Of a stretch of DNA of 64,000 bases, positions 40,582 to 49,301 are shown in pieces (position 1 is the stretch's first letter; each line of letters opens with the position of its first letter). Source of the DNA: Ruminiclostridium sp. Its GTDB lineage: Bacteria; Bacillota; Clostridia; Oscillospirales; Oscillospiraceae. The translations under genes were made by a program, and so were the position numbers. Under the pieces are notes generated by a model that saw only the letters and a list, made by a program, of their open reading frames with translations, was not told the DNA's origin and searched no databases. The stretch lies in contig JAFSFC010000014.1 in NCBI GenBank assembly GCA_017435425.1, forward strand, positions 53,643 to 117,642, in the 5' to 3' direction.

Positions 40582-40992
40582 ATGGTACAACCCATTATGA
40601 AAGACGAAGCCTTCCTGGCCATCCCTTCTGAGCCTGCTACCAAGGATGACTTGCAGGTGGCCCAGGACCTGCTGGATACCCTGACTGCCCATGCAGAGGG
40701 ATGCGTAGGCATGGCAGCAAATATGATCGGCGTCTCCAAGCGAATCATTGTGTTTGACAACGAAGGGACCTATATGGTCATGTTCAACCCGGAGATCGTC
40801 AAGGCCTCTGACCGATATGAGACCGAAGAGGGCTGTCTCTCTCTGGTGGGGCGGCGGACCACCAAGCGGTACAAGTCCATCAAGGTCAAATATCAGACCG
40901 CAGACTTCCAGACCCGATTCAAGACCTATACCGGCTGGACAGCCCAGATCATCCAGCACGAGATCGACCACTGCAACGGAATCATCATATGA
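40582..40992 (+). CDS. def: Peptide deformylase, short form
   Basis: A 136-residue metalloenzyme that removes the formyl group from nascent N-termini. Metal ligands are Cys 85 in EEGCLSL and the two His of HEIDH (126–130). Motif I reads GMAANMIG (43–50): the usual oxyanion-hole Gln is Asn 47, a variant I associate with a Clostridia/gut group of short deformylases. The C-terminus stops just after HEIDHCNGIII. Another standard def may exist elsewhere. Overlaps the next gene by four bases. Confidence 0.88.
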   Translation: MVQPIMKDEAFLAIPSEPATKDDLQVAQDLLDTLTAHAEGCVGMAANMIGVSKRIIVFDNEGTYMVMFNPEIVKASDRYETEEGCLSLVGRRTTKRYKSIKVKYQTADFQTRFKTYTGWTAQIIQHEIDHCNGIII

Positions 40993-41372
40993 TGACCCGC
41001 CAAGAGGCCGTGGCCGCCTGCCTGGAGTTTCCCTTCGCCTATGAGGACCATCCCTTTGATGACCACAACTGGACGGTCATGCGCCATCAGGGAAACAAGA
41101 AAATCTTTGCGGCCATTTTTCAGCGGGAGGGCCGCATGTGGATCAATGTGAAAGCAGAACCTCTGGCGGGAGATTTCTGGCGGAGGACCTATCCTGCGGT
41201 GGTTCCGGCCTACCATATGAACAAGACCCATTGGATCAGCATCATCCTGGACGGCACCATGTCAGACCGGGAGATCCTGCGTCTCATCCAGGACAGCTTT
41301 ACATTGACCGCTCCGAAACAGCGGCGCAAAACAACAGAAAACACCCCCAACGGGGCAAAGAAAGAGGATTGA
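40989..41372 (+). CDS. MmcQ/YjbR-family protein
   Basis: A 127-residue cytoplasmic protein of the MmcQ/YjbR group (CyaY-like fold, proposed to bind DNA). Marks are FPFAYEDHPFDDHNWTVMR, MWINVKAEPL and PAYHMNKTHWISIIL. The function is poorly known. Starts inside the def stop (ATGA) and lies four bases from coaBC; co-translation with both is likely. A Lys/Arg-rich tail follows the domain. Confidence 0.85.
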   Translation: MMTRQEAVAACLEFPFAYEDHPFDDHNWTVMRHQGNKKIFAAIFQREGRMWINVKAEPLAGDFWRRTYPAVVPAYHMNKTHWISIILDGTMSDREILRLIQDSFTLTAPKQRRKTTENTPNGAKKED

Positions 41373-41375
41373 CCC

Positions 41376-42593
41376 ATGGAAAGCCTGAAAGGAAAATGTG
41401 TTTTGCTGGGGATCTCCGGCGGGATCGCAGCCTACAAGATGGCCAATGTGGCCAGCGCCCTGCGAAAAGCCGGAGCAGATGTCCACGTTGTGATGACCGA
41501 GAACGCCACTCAGTTCATTACCCCCCTTACCTTTGAGACCCTCACCAACAACCGCTGTGTGGTAGACACTTTCGCCCGGGACTTTCAGTATGATGTGACC
41601 CACATCTCCCTGGCCAAGGCGGCGGACCTGATCCTGATCGCGCCTGCCACCGCCAATGTCATCGCCAAGCTGGCCCACGGCATTGCAGACGATATGCTTA
41701 CCACCGTCACCCTGGCAGCCCGGTGCAAGAAGTTGGTGGCCCCGGCTATGAACACCGCTATGCTGGAGAATCCCATTACCCAGGACAACATTCGTACCCT
41801 GGAAAAGTACGGCTTTGAGATCATCCAGCCCGCCAGCGGACTGCTGGCCTGCCAGGATGTGGGCAGCGGGAAGCTGCCGGAGCCTGAGGTCCTGGAAGAT
41901 CACATCCTCCGCCATCTGGCCCGGAAAAAGGACCTGATGGGTGTTCGGGTGACGGTGACTGCTGGACCCACCCAGGAATCCCTGGACCCGGTCCGTTTTA
42001 TTACCAACCACAGCACGGGACGGATGGGCTATGCCATCGCTCGGGAGGCCATGCTCCGGGGGGCAGAGGTCACTCTGATCTCCGGTCCGGTGGATCTGGA
42101 CCTGATCCCCTTTGTGGAGACTCGGCCTGTCACCACGGCGGCGGACATGCTCCATGCCATCCAGGATACTCTGCCCAAAACGGATATCCTCATCAAAGCG
42201 GCAGCCGTTGCCGACTATCGTCCCGTCACCGTAGCCAGTGACAAAATCAAAAAGAGGGAAGGGGATATGTCCATCCCTCTGGAACGCACCAGCGACATCC
42301 TGGGCTGGGTGGCAGAAAACCGCCACCCGGGTCTGTATGTCTGCGGCTTCTCCATGGAGACCCAGAACATGGTGGAGAATTCCAAGGCCAAGCTGGAACG
42401 GAAGCACCTGGACATGATCGTGGCCAACAATCTGAAAGTGGCCGGCGCCGGGTTTGGCGGCACCACCAATGTGGTGACCATTATCACGGAAAAAGACGTA
42501 AAGGAGCTTCCTCTCATGGGAAAGGACGAGGTGGCGGCCTATCTGCTGGATGAGATCCAGCGCAGACGATACCCCTATAACTTTGAACTTTAA
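41376..42593 (+). CDS. coaBC: CoaBC: phosphopantothenoylcysteine synthetase/decarboxylase
   Basis: A 405-residue bifunctional enzyme for coenzyme A synthesis. The N-terminal flavoprotein decarboxylase (CoaC) has GISGGIAAYK (FMN, 11–20), the catalytic His in THISLAKAAD and APAMNTAMLENP, and the Cys loop ACQDVGSGKLPEPE. The C-terminal synthetase (CoaB) begins around 190 with TAGPTQESLDPVRFITNHS and has the KIKK motif. Ligates cysteine to phosphopantothenate with CTP, then decarboxylates. Complete and of ordinary length; last gene before the terminator. Confidence 0.96.
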   Translation: MESLKGKCVLLGISGGIAAYKMANVASALRKAGADVHVVMTENATQFITPLTFETLTNNRCVVDTFARDFQYDVTHISLAKAADLILIAPATANVIAKLAHGIADDMLTTVTLAARCKKLVAPAMNTAMLENPITQDNIRTLEKYGFEIIQPASGLLACQDVGSGKLPEPEVLEDHILRHLARKKDLMGVRVTVTAGPTQESLDPVRFITNHSTGRMGYAIAREAMLRGAEVTLISGPVDLDLIPFVETRPVTTAADMLHAIQDTLPKTDILIKAAAVADYRPVTVASDKIKKREGDMSIPLERTSDILGWVAENRHPGLYVCGFSMETQNMVENSKAKLERKHLDMIVANNLKVAGAGFGGTTNVVTIITEKDVKELPLMGKDEVAAYLLDEIQRRRYPYNFEL

Positions 42594-42600
42594 GATCAAA

Positions 42601-42638
42601 AAAACCGCCCTGCTTGTATCTCAACAAGCAGGGCGGTT
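42601..42638 (-). terminator. Intrinsic terminator between coaBC and the SLC13 gene
   Basis: A 15-bp perfect stem (42603–42617 with 42624–42638, core CCGCCCTGCTTGT). The T-run is strong on the minus strand (toward coaBC), so it mainly stops the SLC13 transcript but probably serves both. Confidence 0.88.
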
Positions 42639-42643
42639 GACGT

Positions 42644-43753
42644 TTACAGAATGGAAGCCAGGGGAACCAGAATCACCAGACCGATGATATTTACCACGGT
42701 GAAGACCACCAGGTATCGCATGGGCTTGGCATCGGGCAGAGCGGCATAGTACTGGAAGGAGATGAGACTGGCCAGGGAGGCGATCAGGGTACCTAGGCCG
42801 CCGATATTGGTGCCGGCCAGCATGCCCTGCCAGTCATGGGTGAAGTCGGCCAGAAGGACAGAGGCGGGGACATTGCTGATGAACTGGCTGGCCAGCAGAG
42901 AGGCCAGGAAGGCGCTGCGGTCCATAAGAGCGGTGAGGAGCTCCCGGACCTGGTCAATGGCGCCAATGTTTCCGGCGAAGATGAAGAAGCACACGAAGGT
43001 CAGCAGAAGGCTGTAGTTTACCTTGCCAAGCATGGACTTGTCCACCACAAAAAATGCAATGACCACAATGAGGGTCAGGGCTTCGTAAGGAAGAACATGG
43101 AAGACCGACAGCAGGCATAACAGGAAGAGTCCTGCATACAGGGTCAGTTTCCGACGGCTGGGAATGGTGTTGTCCTCCTGGAAGGACACCTGGATGGGCT
43201 CGTTGGGGATCATCCGGGTTGCAACCAGCAGGGCGGCCAGGCTCAGGAGGGTCAGGGGGACCATCACCCGGAAGAAGCTCCCGGCAGTCAGGTCATAGTG
43301 GGCATACAGGAAGAGGTTCTGTGGGTTTCCAACAGGGGTGTCCATGCTGCCCAGGTTGGCGGCCACCGTCTGCAGGACGATAACGGGGATCATGAGGTCG
43401 GTTTTGCCAATGGTCTGAAGAACCAGAATGGCAAAGGGGACAAAGGTGATGAGGGCCACGTCGTTGGTGACCAGCATAGAGGTAAAGAAGGGAAGAAGGA
43501 TGAGCATCACCACAACCGTACGCAAATGGTGGCTGTTGGTGAGAAGCCGATGGGCCAGCACGTCAAAGAGATTGCAGGACTGGAGTCCGGCAACCACAGC
43601 CATGAGGCAGAACAGCAGGCACAGGACACGGACGTCTACATAACCCAGATAGGCCGCGCTGGGGGGAACTGCGATCATGGAGAGCATAGCGGCCAAAGCG
43701 GCAATGAACAGAACGGGTTCCTTTCGGATGGGGGTCAGACACTTTTCGAGCAT
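42644..43753 (-). CDS. SLC13/ArsB-superfamily ion transporter
   Basis: A 369-residue membrane carrier with about ten helices in the ion-transporter superfamily of ArsB, CitM and NhaD. The substrate-loop motifs LVTNDVALITFVPF and NLGSMDTPVGNPQNLFLY are typical of the family, and a second copy of the pattern occurs at QFISNVPASVLL. Substrates may be dicarboxylate, arsenite or sodium; the sequence alone does not decide. The start is the ATG at 43753 (MLEKCLT), after AAGGAG. Confidence 0.85.
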   Translation of the reverse strand: MLEKCLTPIRKEPVLFIAALAAMLSMIAVPPSAAYLGYVDVRVLCLLFCLMAVVAGLQSCNLFDVLAHRLLTNSHHLRTVVVMLILLPFFTSMLVTNDVALITFVPFAILVLQTIGKTDLMIPVIVLQTVAANLGSMDTPVGNPQNLFLYAHYDLTAGSFFRVMVPLTLLSLAALLVATRMIPNEPIQVSFQEDNTIPSRRKLTLYAGLFLLCLLSVFHVLPYEALTLIVVIAFFVVDKSMLGKVNYSLLLTFVCFFIFAGNIGAIDQVRELLTALMDRSAFLASLLASQFISNVPASVLLADFTHDWQGMLAGTNIGGLGTLIASLASLISFQYYAALPDAKPMRYLVVFTVVNIIGLVILVPLASIL

Positions 43754-43940
43754 AGAAAACTCCTTCTCCTCTGTAAACAAAACGTCAGGTTTTTGGAAAG
43801 TGCGCAACTTTTGTTATCATATCAGAGGGGAGAAAAAAGTCAATTCACAAACTGTATAATTCTCTTGCAGAAAATACGATTGTGCTTTATCATAGAGGAT
43901 AGATAAACCTATCCCTTTGATAAGAGAAGGATGTGAGAGA

Positions 43941-45269
43941 ATGGAGAACTATGGCATCTTGAGCCTTCTGCCGGTTGCAGTGGTCATCATTCTGGTGTTC
44001 GTCACCCGACGGACGGCGGCATCCCTGCTGACCGGTTCCGTGGTGGGTGCCATCATGCTGTATGGCAAGGATTTTGCCAAACCCCTCATTGATGTAGTCT
44101 ACGGGGTTATGGGTAGCGACACCTGGATCTGGCTGGTGCTGGTCTGCGGCTTCTTCGGGAGCCTTGTGGCCCTGTTCGAGGCCTCGGGCGGTATCTTTGG
44201 CTTTACCAACATCGCAGCCAAGGTCTGCACCACGGAAAAGCGAACTCTGTTTGGTGCCTGGCTTCTGGGTGTCATCGTGTTCATTGACGACTGGCTTTCC
44301 ATCCTCTCGGTGGGTGCCGCCATGCGCAATGCCACGGACCGCTTCAAGATCCCCCGGGAAATGCTGGCCTTCGTCAGCAATGCGGTTGCTTCCTCGGTCT
44401 GCGTCATCGTGCCCATTTCCACCTGGGGCGTGTTCATGATCAGCCAGATGGTGGCCTCCGGGGTCTGCACCACCGAAGCAGGCATGGCCACCTTCCTGAA
44501 GACCCTGCCTCTGATGTTCTACCCCCTGATGGCTCTGCTGTGCTCCCTGCTCTTCGCCATCGGCATCCTGCCCAAGTACGGCCCCATGAAGAAGGCCTAC
44601 GCCCTGGCCCGAAGCGAGGAGGCCCAGGACATGGAGCAGCAGGAAGAAAAGAAGGGCAACGCCCTGAACTTCCTGGTCCCCATCGTCCTCATCACCGCCA
44701 TCACCATCGCCACCGGCGAGATCCTCTACGGCACTCTGTTTGGACTGGTCTTCTGTGCAGTCCTCTATCTGCCCCAGCGGCTCATGAGCCTGAATAAGTT
44801 CATGGACAGTGTGGTCTCCGGCTTTAAGGACATGGTGGGTGTGTTTATGATCATCACCAGTGCCTTTACCCTTCGTGACATCAACAGTCTGCTGGGAATG
44901 CCCGAGTACGTCATCGGCGCAGCCAAGGCCGCCTTGAGCCCCGAACTGCTTCCTGTGGCTGCCTTCTTCATTGTCACGGTCTTGGGTGTGGCTGCCGGCA
45001 ACTTCTGGGGCATTTGCGCCATCTCCTTCCCGGTCATCATTCCCATCGCTGTGGCTCTGGGAGGCAATGTCCTGCTGACGGCAGGTGCCATCATTTCCGC
45101 TACGGCTGCCGCCTCCCATATCTGCTTCTTTGGCTCCGAGGCTACCCTGACCTGCTCTGCCACCCAAATTGAAAACGTACAGTACGCCAAAACGGCCATT
45201 CCCATGCTGATGGTCCCTGTGATTCTCAGTGCGACCCTCTATCTGGGTGTCGGTTTCCTCATCGGCTGA
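43941..45269 (+). CDS. NhaC-family Na+/H+ antiporter
   Basis: A 442-residue, about twelve-helix antiporter of the NhaC group, some members of which exchange organic acids or amino acids. The characteristic GVIVFIDDWLSILSVG (about 112–127) and SVCVIVPISTWG, with the paired halves of the NhaC fold, are present. Several members are linked with arginine/ornithine or lactate/malate exchange, so ion specificity is not proven. The start is the ATG at 43941. Stands alone, with a bidirectional terminator. Confidence 0.9.
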   Translation: MENYGILSLLPVAVVIILVFVTRRTAASLLTGSVVGAIMLYGKDFAKPLIDVVYGVMGSDTWIWLVLVCGFFGSLVALFEASGGIFGFTNIAAKVCTTEKRTLFGAWLLGVIVFIDDWLSILSVGAAMRNATDRFKIPREMLAFVSNAVASSVCVIVPISTWGVFMISQMVASGVCTTEAGMATFLKTLPLMFYPLMALLCSLLFAIGILPKYGPMKKAYALARSEEAQDMEQQEEKKGNALNFLVPIVLITAITIATGEILYGTLFGLVFCAVLYLPQRLMSLNKFMDSVVSGFKDMVGVFMIITSAFTLRDINSLLGMPEYVIGAAKAALSPELLPVAAFFIVTVLGVAAGNFWGICAISFPVIIPIAVALGGNVLLTAGAIISATAAASHICFFGSEATLTCSATQIENVQYAKTAIPMLMVPVILSATLYLGVGFLIG

Positions 45270-45283
45270 TTTCTGTGTATAGT

Positions 45284-45321
45284 AAACCACGCGAGACGAC
45301 ACATCGTCCCGCGTGGTTTTT
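45284..45321 (+). terminator. Bidirectional intrinsic terminator
   Basis: A 15-pair stem with one A·C mismatch (45284–45299 with 45304–45319) and T-run ends NhaC and the convergent MBL gene. Confidence 0.88.
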
Positions 45322-45325
45322 CTTT

Positions 45326-46207
45326 TTATTCAAGGGTTTTCCAAAGGGCCATTCGGGTAGAGAAGTCCACATCCACCTTGCCTATGTTCTTGAGCCAGGC
45401 CAGATAGGACTTCACCGTGCTGCCCACCAGGACATTCTGGGAGAAGTCCATTTTCAGGTCGTAGGCCTCAAACAATTTCTGCAGCAGAGCATCAAAGCAT
45501 ATGGGCTCCCGGCAGAATTCCAGGATGCGGTCTGCCACCTGATGGACCTTGTCGATGTTGTACTGGGCCAGAGGGGCAATGTCTTTGGTTGCCTCTGCGT
45601 GGGAAGGGATGAAGAGGTCAGCCTGGAGTCCTTTGACCTTCTCCAGAGTGTCCAGATAGGCCCCCACGTCGTAGATGACCCCGATCTGGTACTTTTCCAG
45701 CGTCTCCTTGCTGGACAAACAGTCCGCCAGGAAGGTCACGCCGTCAGAGGTGGTAAAGCCCACCATGTCGAAGAAGTGGCCGGGAAGGGGAAGGATCTGC
45801 ATCCCTTCGGGCAGAATATCTTGGGTCAGGTACTCAGCTTCGCTCTCCTGGGCCATGAGAAACTTGTGCCGCAGGTCCTTGGGCGGGAAGCCGCCGAAGA
45901 GATAGGAGGGCTCCAGCAGGGGATGGCGGGTGAAGGCGCAGTCAATGCCGGGAACATAGATCTTGCACCCGGTCTGGTTCTGGAGATACTTATTGCCGCC
46001 GATGTGGTCGGCGTTGGAGTGGGTATTCAGGATGGCCTTCAGCTTCCAGCCCTGCTTATCCAGGATCTGCCGGATCTTTCGGCCAGAATCCTTGTCCCCG
46101 CCACTGTCAATGAGCCAGACCTGGTCGTCATCCTCCAGATATAGGCCGATCTTCACCGGAACATTGATGTAATAGGTTCTCTGGCCCACTTGGATCAGTT
46201 CATACAT
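45326..46207 (-). CDS. Metallo-beta-lactamase-fold hydrolase
   Basis: A 293-residue MBL-fold protein. The first metal motif is THSNADHIGGN, that is HxNxDH rather than HxHxDH, while the later LPGHFFDMVG and PSHAE histidines are in place; VWLIDSGG provides the early Asp. An Asn at that position is found in some Clostridia members and need not kill activity. Roles range from thiolesters to RNA or cyclic phosphates; unknown here. The start is the ATG at 46207 behind GGAAGG; the frame continues upstream without a ribosome site. Confidence 0.85.
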   Translation of the reverse strand: MYELIQVGQRTYYINVPVKIGLYLEDDDQVWLIDSGGDKDSGRKIRQILDKQGWKLKAILNTHSNADHIGGNKYLQNQTGCKIYVPGIDCAFTRHPLLEPSYLFGGFPPKDLRHKFLMAQESEAEYLTQDILPEGMQILPLPGHFFDMVGFTTSDGVTFLADCLSSKETLEKYQIGVIYDVGAYLDTLEKVKGLQADLFIPSHAEATKDIAPLAQYNIDKVHQVADRILEFCREPICFDALLQKLFEAYDLKMDFSQNVLVGSTVKSYLAWLKNIGKVDVDFSTRMALWKTLE

Positions 46208-46287
46208 GGCGATAGCACCTTCCTTGCCTTTGTTTTCCTCAGTATAGCAAAAACCGGCAGGATTGTCACCTGTTTCATAGGAAATGG

Positions 46288-46316
46288 TTGACTGTGTTCT
46301 ACAGCTGTAGTATAAT
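46288..46316 (+). promoter_or_regulatory. BlaI-type promoter, operator in spacer
   Basis: TTGACT (46288–46293), 17 bp, TATAAT (46311–46316). The spacer contains the perfect palindrome CTACAGCTGTAG (46299–46310), which matches the BlaI/MecI/CopY operator core TACAnnTGTA. Confidence 0.88.
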
Positions 46317-46332
46317 ATCCGAAAGAAGGATA

Positions 46333-46344
46333 CTACAACTGTAG
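46333..46344 (+). promoter_or_regulatory. Second BlaI-type operator
   Basis: CTACAACTGTAG, the same TACAnnTGTA pattern, 34 bases after the first copy and immediately ahead of the ribosome site. Two sites fit cooperative dimers. Confidence 0.85.
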
Positions 46345-46355
46345 GAGGTGCAATC

Positions 46356-46721
46356 ATGGTTAAACTGACCGATGCTGAGTGGGCCGTCATGCAGGTCCTG
46401 TGGGCAGGGGAGGACTTCTCCCTGGGAGAGGTGGTATCCGCCCTGGAGCCCACCCGCAACTGGCGAAGGAACACCGTCCACACCTACCTCACCCGCATGG
46501 AGGAAAAGGGGATGGTGGATATCCGCCGGGAGAAAGAGCCCCATCGATATGCCGCTGCGGTCACCCGGGAGGCCTGCGCCCGTCAAGAGCGGAGCCAGCT
46601 GCTGGACCGGGTCTACGGCGGAGCAGCAGGAGATCTCATCGCCGCATTTTTGAAGGAATCCCGCATCACCGCTGAGGAGCGGGACCGACTGCGCAAACTG
46701 CTGGACGACATGGAGGTGTAA
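46356..46721 (+). CDS. BlaI/MecI/CopY-family repressor
   Basis: A 121-residue winged-helix repressor. LTDAEWAVMQVLWAGEDFSL and the recognition region WRRNTVHTYLTRMEEKGMV, followed by EKEPHRYAAAVTREA, are family marks, and a C-terminal dimer helix has the normal length. It is expected to repress its own operon through the two operators and to be cleaved or released on signal from the BlaR1-like protein three bases downstream. Confidence 0.95.
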   Translation: MVKLTDAEWAVMQVLWAGEDFSLGEVVSALEPTRNWRRNTVHTYLTRMEEKGMVDIRREKEPHRYAAAVTREACARQERSQLLDRVYGGAAGDLIAAFLKESRITAEERDRLRKLLDDMEV

Positions 46722-46724
46722 ACT

Positions 46725-48716
46725 ATGACCGGGATCTGGGGATTCATCCTGCAAACGTTATATGTGTCCCTGGTGGGCGGTCTGCTTCTGTTGGTGAAGT
46801 CCATTCTGCGGGACAAGCTCACCCCACGGTGGCAGTATGGGGTCTGGTCCGTGCTGGCCCTGCGTATCCTGGTGCCGGTGGGTGTCTCCTGGAAGTACGT
46901 CCTTCTGCCTTTGCCTCTTTGGGTGGAGACCATCCGCATCCTGGCAGAGCAGACTGTTTCCGCCCTTTGGTTTACCTGGCTGTATTGGCTCTACCTGGCC
47001 GGTGTGGCGGTCTTTCTTCTGCGGTATGTGGTCTCCTTCCTCCGTCTGCGGTTGCTCATGAGAAGGGGAGAAGTGGCCCCGGAAGTGTTAACGCAGCAAG
47101 TAAAGCAGGTGGCAGAGCGGTATGGGTTGAAGCCTTGTCAGGCAGTGGTCCTTTCCGGACTGCCCTCTCCTATGGTCTGCGGGATGGTTCGCCCGGTGCT
47201 GGCTGTGCCGGAGGGGGCAGAACTGGATGACCACGTGATTCTCCATGAGCTTCTCCATGTGAAGTATCACGATGCATTGCAGAATGTGTTCTGGAGCATC
47301 TGCCGTGCCCTCCATTGGTGCAATCCTCTGGTCCATTGGTTCATGGATCAGATTGGCAACGACATGGAATCTCTCTGCGACCAGCGGGTCTTGGAACGGC
47401 TGGAAGGTGAGGAGCGCCGGGACTACGGCCTGTCCCTTCTGGCTATGTCCAACGACAGGTATCCCAGAGCGCCGGGGACCACCTCCATCTCCAACGGCGG
47501 CAAGAACATCACCCGCCGCATTGAGGCCATTGTGCGGTTTAAGAAGTACCCCAAGGGTATGGCTTTGGCCTCTGTCTGTGTGACCGTCATGCTGATGTGC
47601 GGCTGCATGTTTCCTACCATTCAGCCGGAGCTGACCTATCGAGCCAATGTAGATGGCGGGCCTTGGAACAACGCAGCTGCCCTTGCGGAGCTGAATCTAA
47701 ACCGCTGCGCTACCCCAGCCGGGGCGTTTGATACCTATGCCAAGGGGTTGCAGCGCTGTGACCAGCAGTGGCTGGCTCTGGCATCCCCTGAAGCGAAAAA
47801 ACAGGAAATATTAAAAGGAGCCAACGCTTATATCGGGATGGAGAACGGGATCCGGCACTGGAAAAATGAGATCGAGACCGGTGTGGGCTTGACCGTTTAC
47901 GAAGTAAAGGACCGTGAAGTGATACCGACAGGGGAGAAAGTGGACATCTGGCTCTCTCAGACTACCTATGAACTGTACAACCTGGTCCTCCAGGAGGACG
48001 GCAGTTATACCGCCCTTCTGACCTTCTTCTTTGACAATGTACAGACATTGGACGGCGATCTTCTCTGCTGTGCTCCGTCAGCTGATGAGATTTGTGCCGT
48101 GGCAACCTATCCGGTGCGGGTCTGGCAGGAGACCGGTTGGGTACTGGAGGAGACTGGAAGTCCCTCTCTTTACCTGCTGAACGGTTTGGATGTTCATACC
48201 TTCTTATACGAATTGTTTCCTGCTCTGCATATCTACTATGGGGAGGGGAACACCGGCTCCGTTTTTTGCAGGCTCTGGACCGACTGCAGCATAGAAGTCC
48301 CTGATGGTTACTGGGAGGATGCAATCAGCTTTTCCACGCAGTATCCCTGTCCTGATGCAGAGTTCGGGATGTACATGGAGAATGAATTGATTCGCTTTAC
48401 CTATTCGGGCACGGAAAACCAACGGAAGAGTCTTTTTCAGGCTGGCATGCAGGTGCAGAAACTGAATGAAGATGGGACGGTTCCGGAATTTGAAGAACTT
48501 CCTGATACCAAGGAATGGACAGAGTCCAGTGGCGGTGGAAAAGCAGCTTGGACCAATTGGCGAGGTGAAGACTGGCACGGTACCTGTTTGAATGGCGGCG
48601 GAGGAAGTACCACACCAGAAGAAATCGTGCTTCCCCTCGGCTATGCTGCACAAATCTGGCTGAATGATGAACTGGCAGAAACCATCATCCTGAAGGAGGT
48701 GCCTCCCAATGGATAA
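46725..48716 (+). CDS. BlaR1-like M56 membrane metallopeptidase sensor
   Basis: A 663-residue signal transducer. The N-terminal part (1–about 300) has four helices and a cytoplasmic zinc-protease loop with HELLHVKYHD (His 174, Glu 175, His 178). The helix near 280 leads to a ~360-residue outer domain that does not look like the penicillin-binding domain of BlaR1: no SxxK/SxN/KTG set is visible. It therefore senses something else. Paired with the BlaI gene three bases before and with a 183-residue membrane protein overlapping its end. No beta-lactamase gene is in this window. Confidence 0.88.
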   Translation: MTGIWGFILQTLYVSLVGGLLLLVKSILRDKLTPRWQYGVWSVLALRILVPVGVSWKYVLLPLPLWVETIRILAEQTVSALWFTWLYWLYLAGVAVFLLRYVVSFLRLRLLMRRGEVAPEVLTQQVKQVAERYGLKPCQAVVLSGLPSPMVCGMVRPVLAVPEGAELDDHVILHELLHVKYHDALQNVFWSICRALHWCNPLVHWFMDQIGNDMESLCDQRVLERLEGEERRDYGLSLLAMSNDRYPRAPGTTSISNGGKNITRRIEAIVRFKKYPKGMALASVCVTVMLMCGCMFPTIQPELTYRANVDGGPWNNAAALAELNLNRCATPAGAFDTYAKGLQRCDQQWLALASPEAKKQEILKGANAYIGMENGIRHWKNEIETGVGLTVYEVKDREVIPTGEKVDIWLSQTTYELYNLVLQEDGSYTALLTFFFDNVQTLDGDLLCCAPSADEICAVATYPVRVWQETGWVLEETGSPSLYLLNGLDVHTFLYELFPALHIYYGEGNTGSVFCRLWTDCSIEVPDGYWEDAISFSTQYPCPDAEFGMYMENELIRFTYSGTENQRKSLFQAGMQVQKLNEDGTVPEFEELPDTKEWTESSGGGKAAWTNWRGEDWHGTCLNGGGGSTTPEEIVLPLGYAAQIWLNDELAETIILKEVPPNG

Positions 48717-49260
48717 AAAGTACCTGATCCATGCCATGGGCAGCATTGCCTGGGGCTATGTGTTCTTCTATCTGGCCATCAACCTTGGCACAATTGATAT
48801 TCTGCCCGACTGGGTCCTCTTCGTCCTGGTGGTAAGAGCCTTGAAGCCGCTGTCGGAGGTTGTCCCCTCGGCCAAACTGCTGGAGCCTTTGGGCATCCTT
48901 CTGGGGGTTCTCTACGGCTTTCAGTGGATCTTCAAGGTCGTGGGCCATCCCATCCAGTGGTATCTGTTTACGGTCATCGTGTCTGTGCTGGTCCTGTACT
49001 TCAACTTCCAGCTTCTGACCAATCTGGCAGAGGTCGCCCGAAAATATGGGTATCCCGAGGAGAAAAAGATTTTGCAGCTGCGCACCGTCCAGGCCATTCT
49101 GACCACCGTGGCAGCCATCCCCCTGCCCTGGGAGGAAGTCAGCTATCTGTATTTCGGTCTGGCCGTCGTTCACCTGATCGTGGTGGCCTGGATCTGTGTG
49201 GTCCTCTTTGGCCTCCGGAAGAAAATGTCTCTGGCCTATGATGCCCCTGTGGAAGAATGA
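48709..49260 (+). CDS. Five-helix membrane protein of a BlaI/BlaR operon, unknown
   Basis: A 183-residue protein with five or six hydrophobic helices (for example VLFVLVVRALKPLSEVV, LGILLGVLYGFQWIF, WYLFTVIVSVLVLYF). I do not recognise the family. Its ATG at 48709 overlaps the BlaR1-like stop by eight bases (ATGGATAA), so it is translated with it and controlled by BlaI. It may be the output or partner of the sensor. Confidence 0.65.
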   Translation: MDKKYLIHAMGSIAWGYVFFYLAINLGTIDILPDWVLFVLVVRALKPLSEVVPSAKLLEPLGILLGVLYGFQWIFKVVGHPIQWYLFTVIVSVLVLYFNFQLLTNLAEVARKYGYPEEKKILQLRTVQAILTTVAAIPLPWEEVSYLYFGLAVVHLIVVAWICVVLFGLRKKMSLAYDAPVEE

Positions 49261-49267
49261 AAATTTA

Positions 49268-49296
49268 GGGCACCCTGGAAACAGGGTGCCCATTTT
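49268..49296 (+). terminator. Intrinsic terminator of the BlaI operon
   Basis: GGGCACCCTG (49268–49277), GAAA loop, CAGGGTGCCC (49282–49291), followed by ATTTT. It lies between convergent genes. Confidence 0.9.
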
Positions 49297-49301
49297 GCTG
49301 C

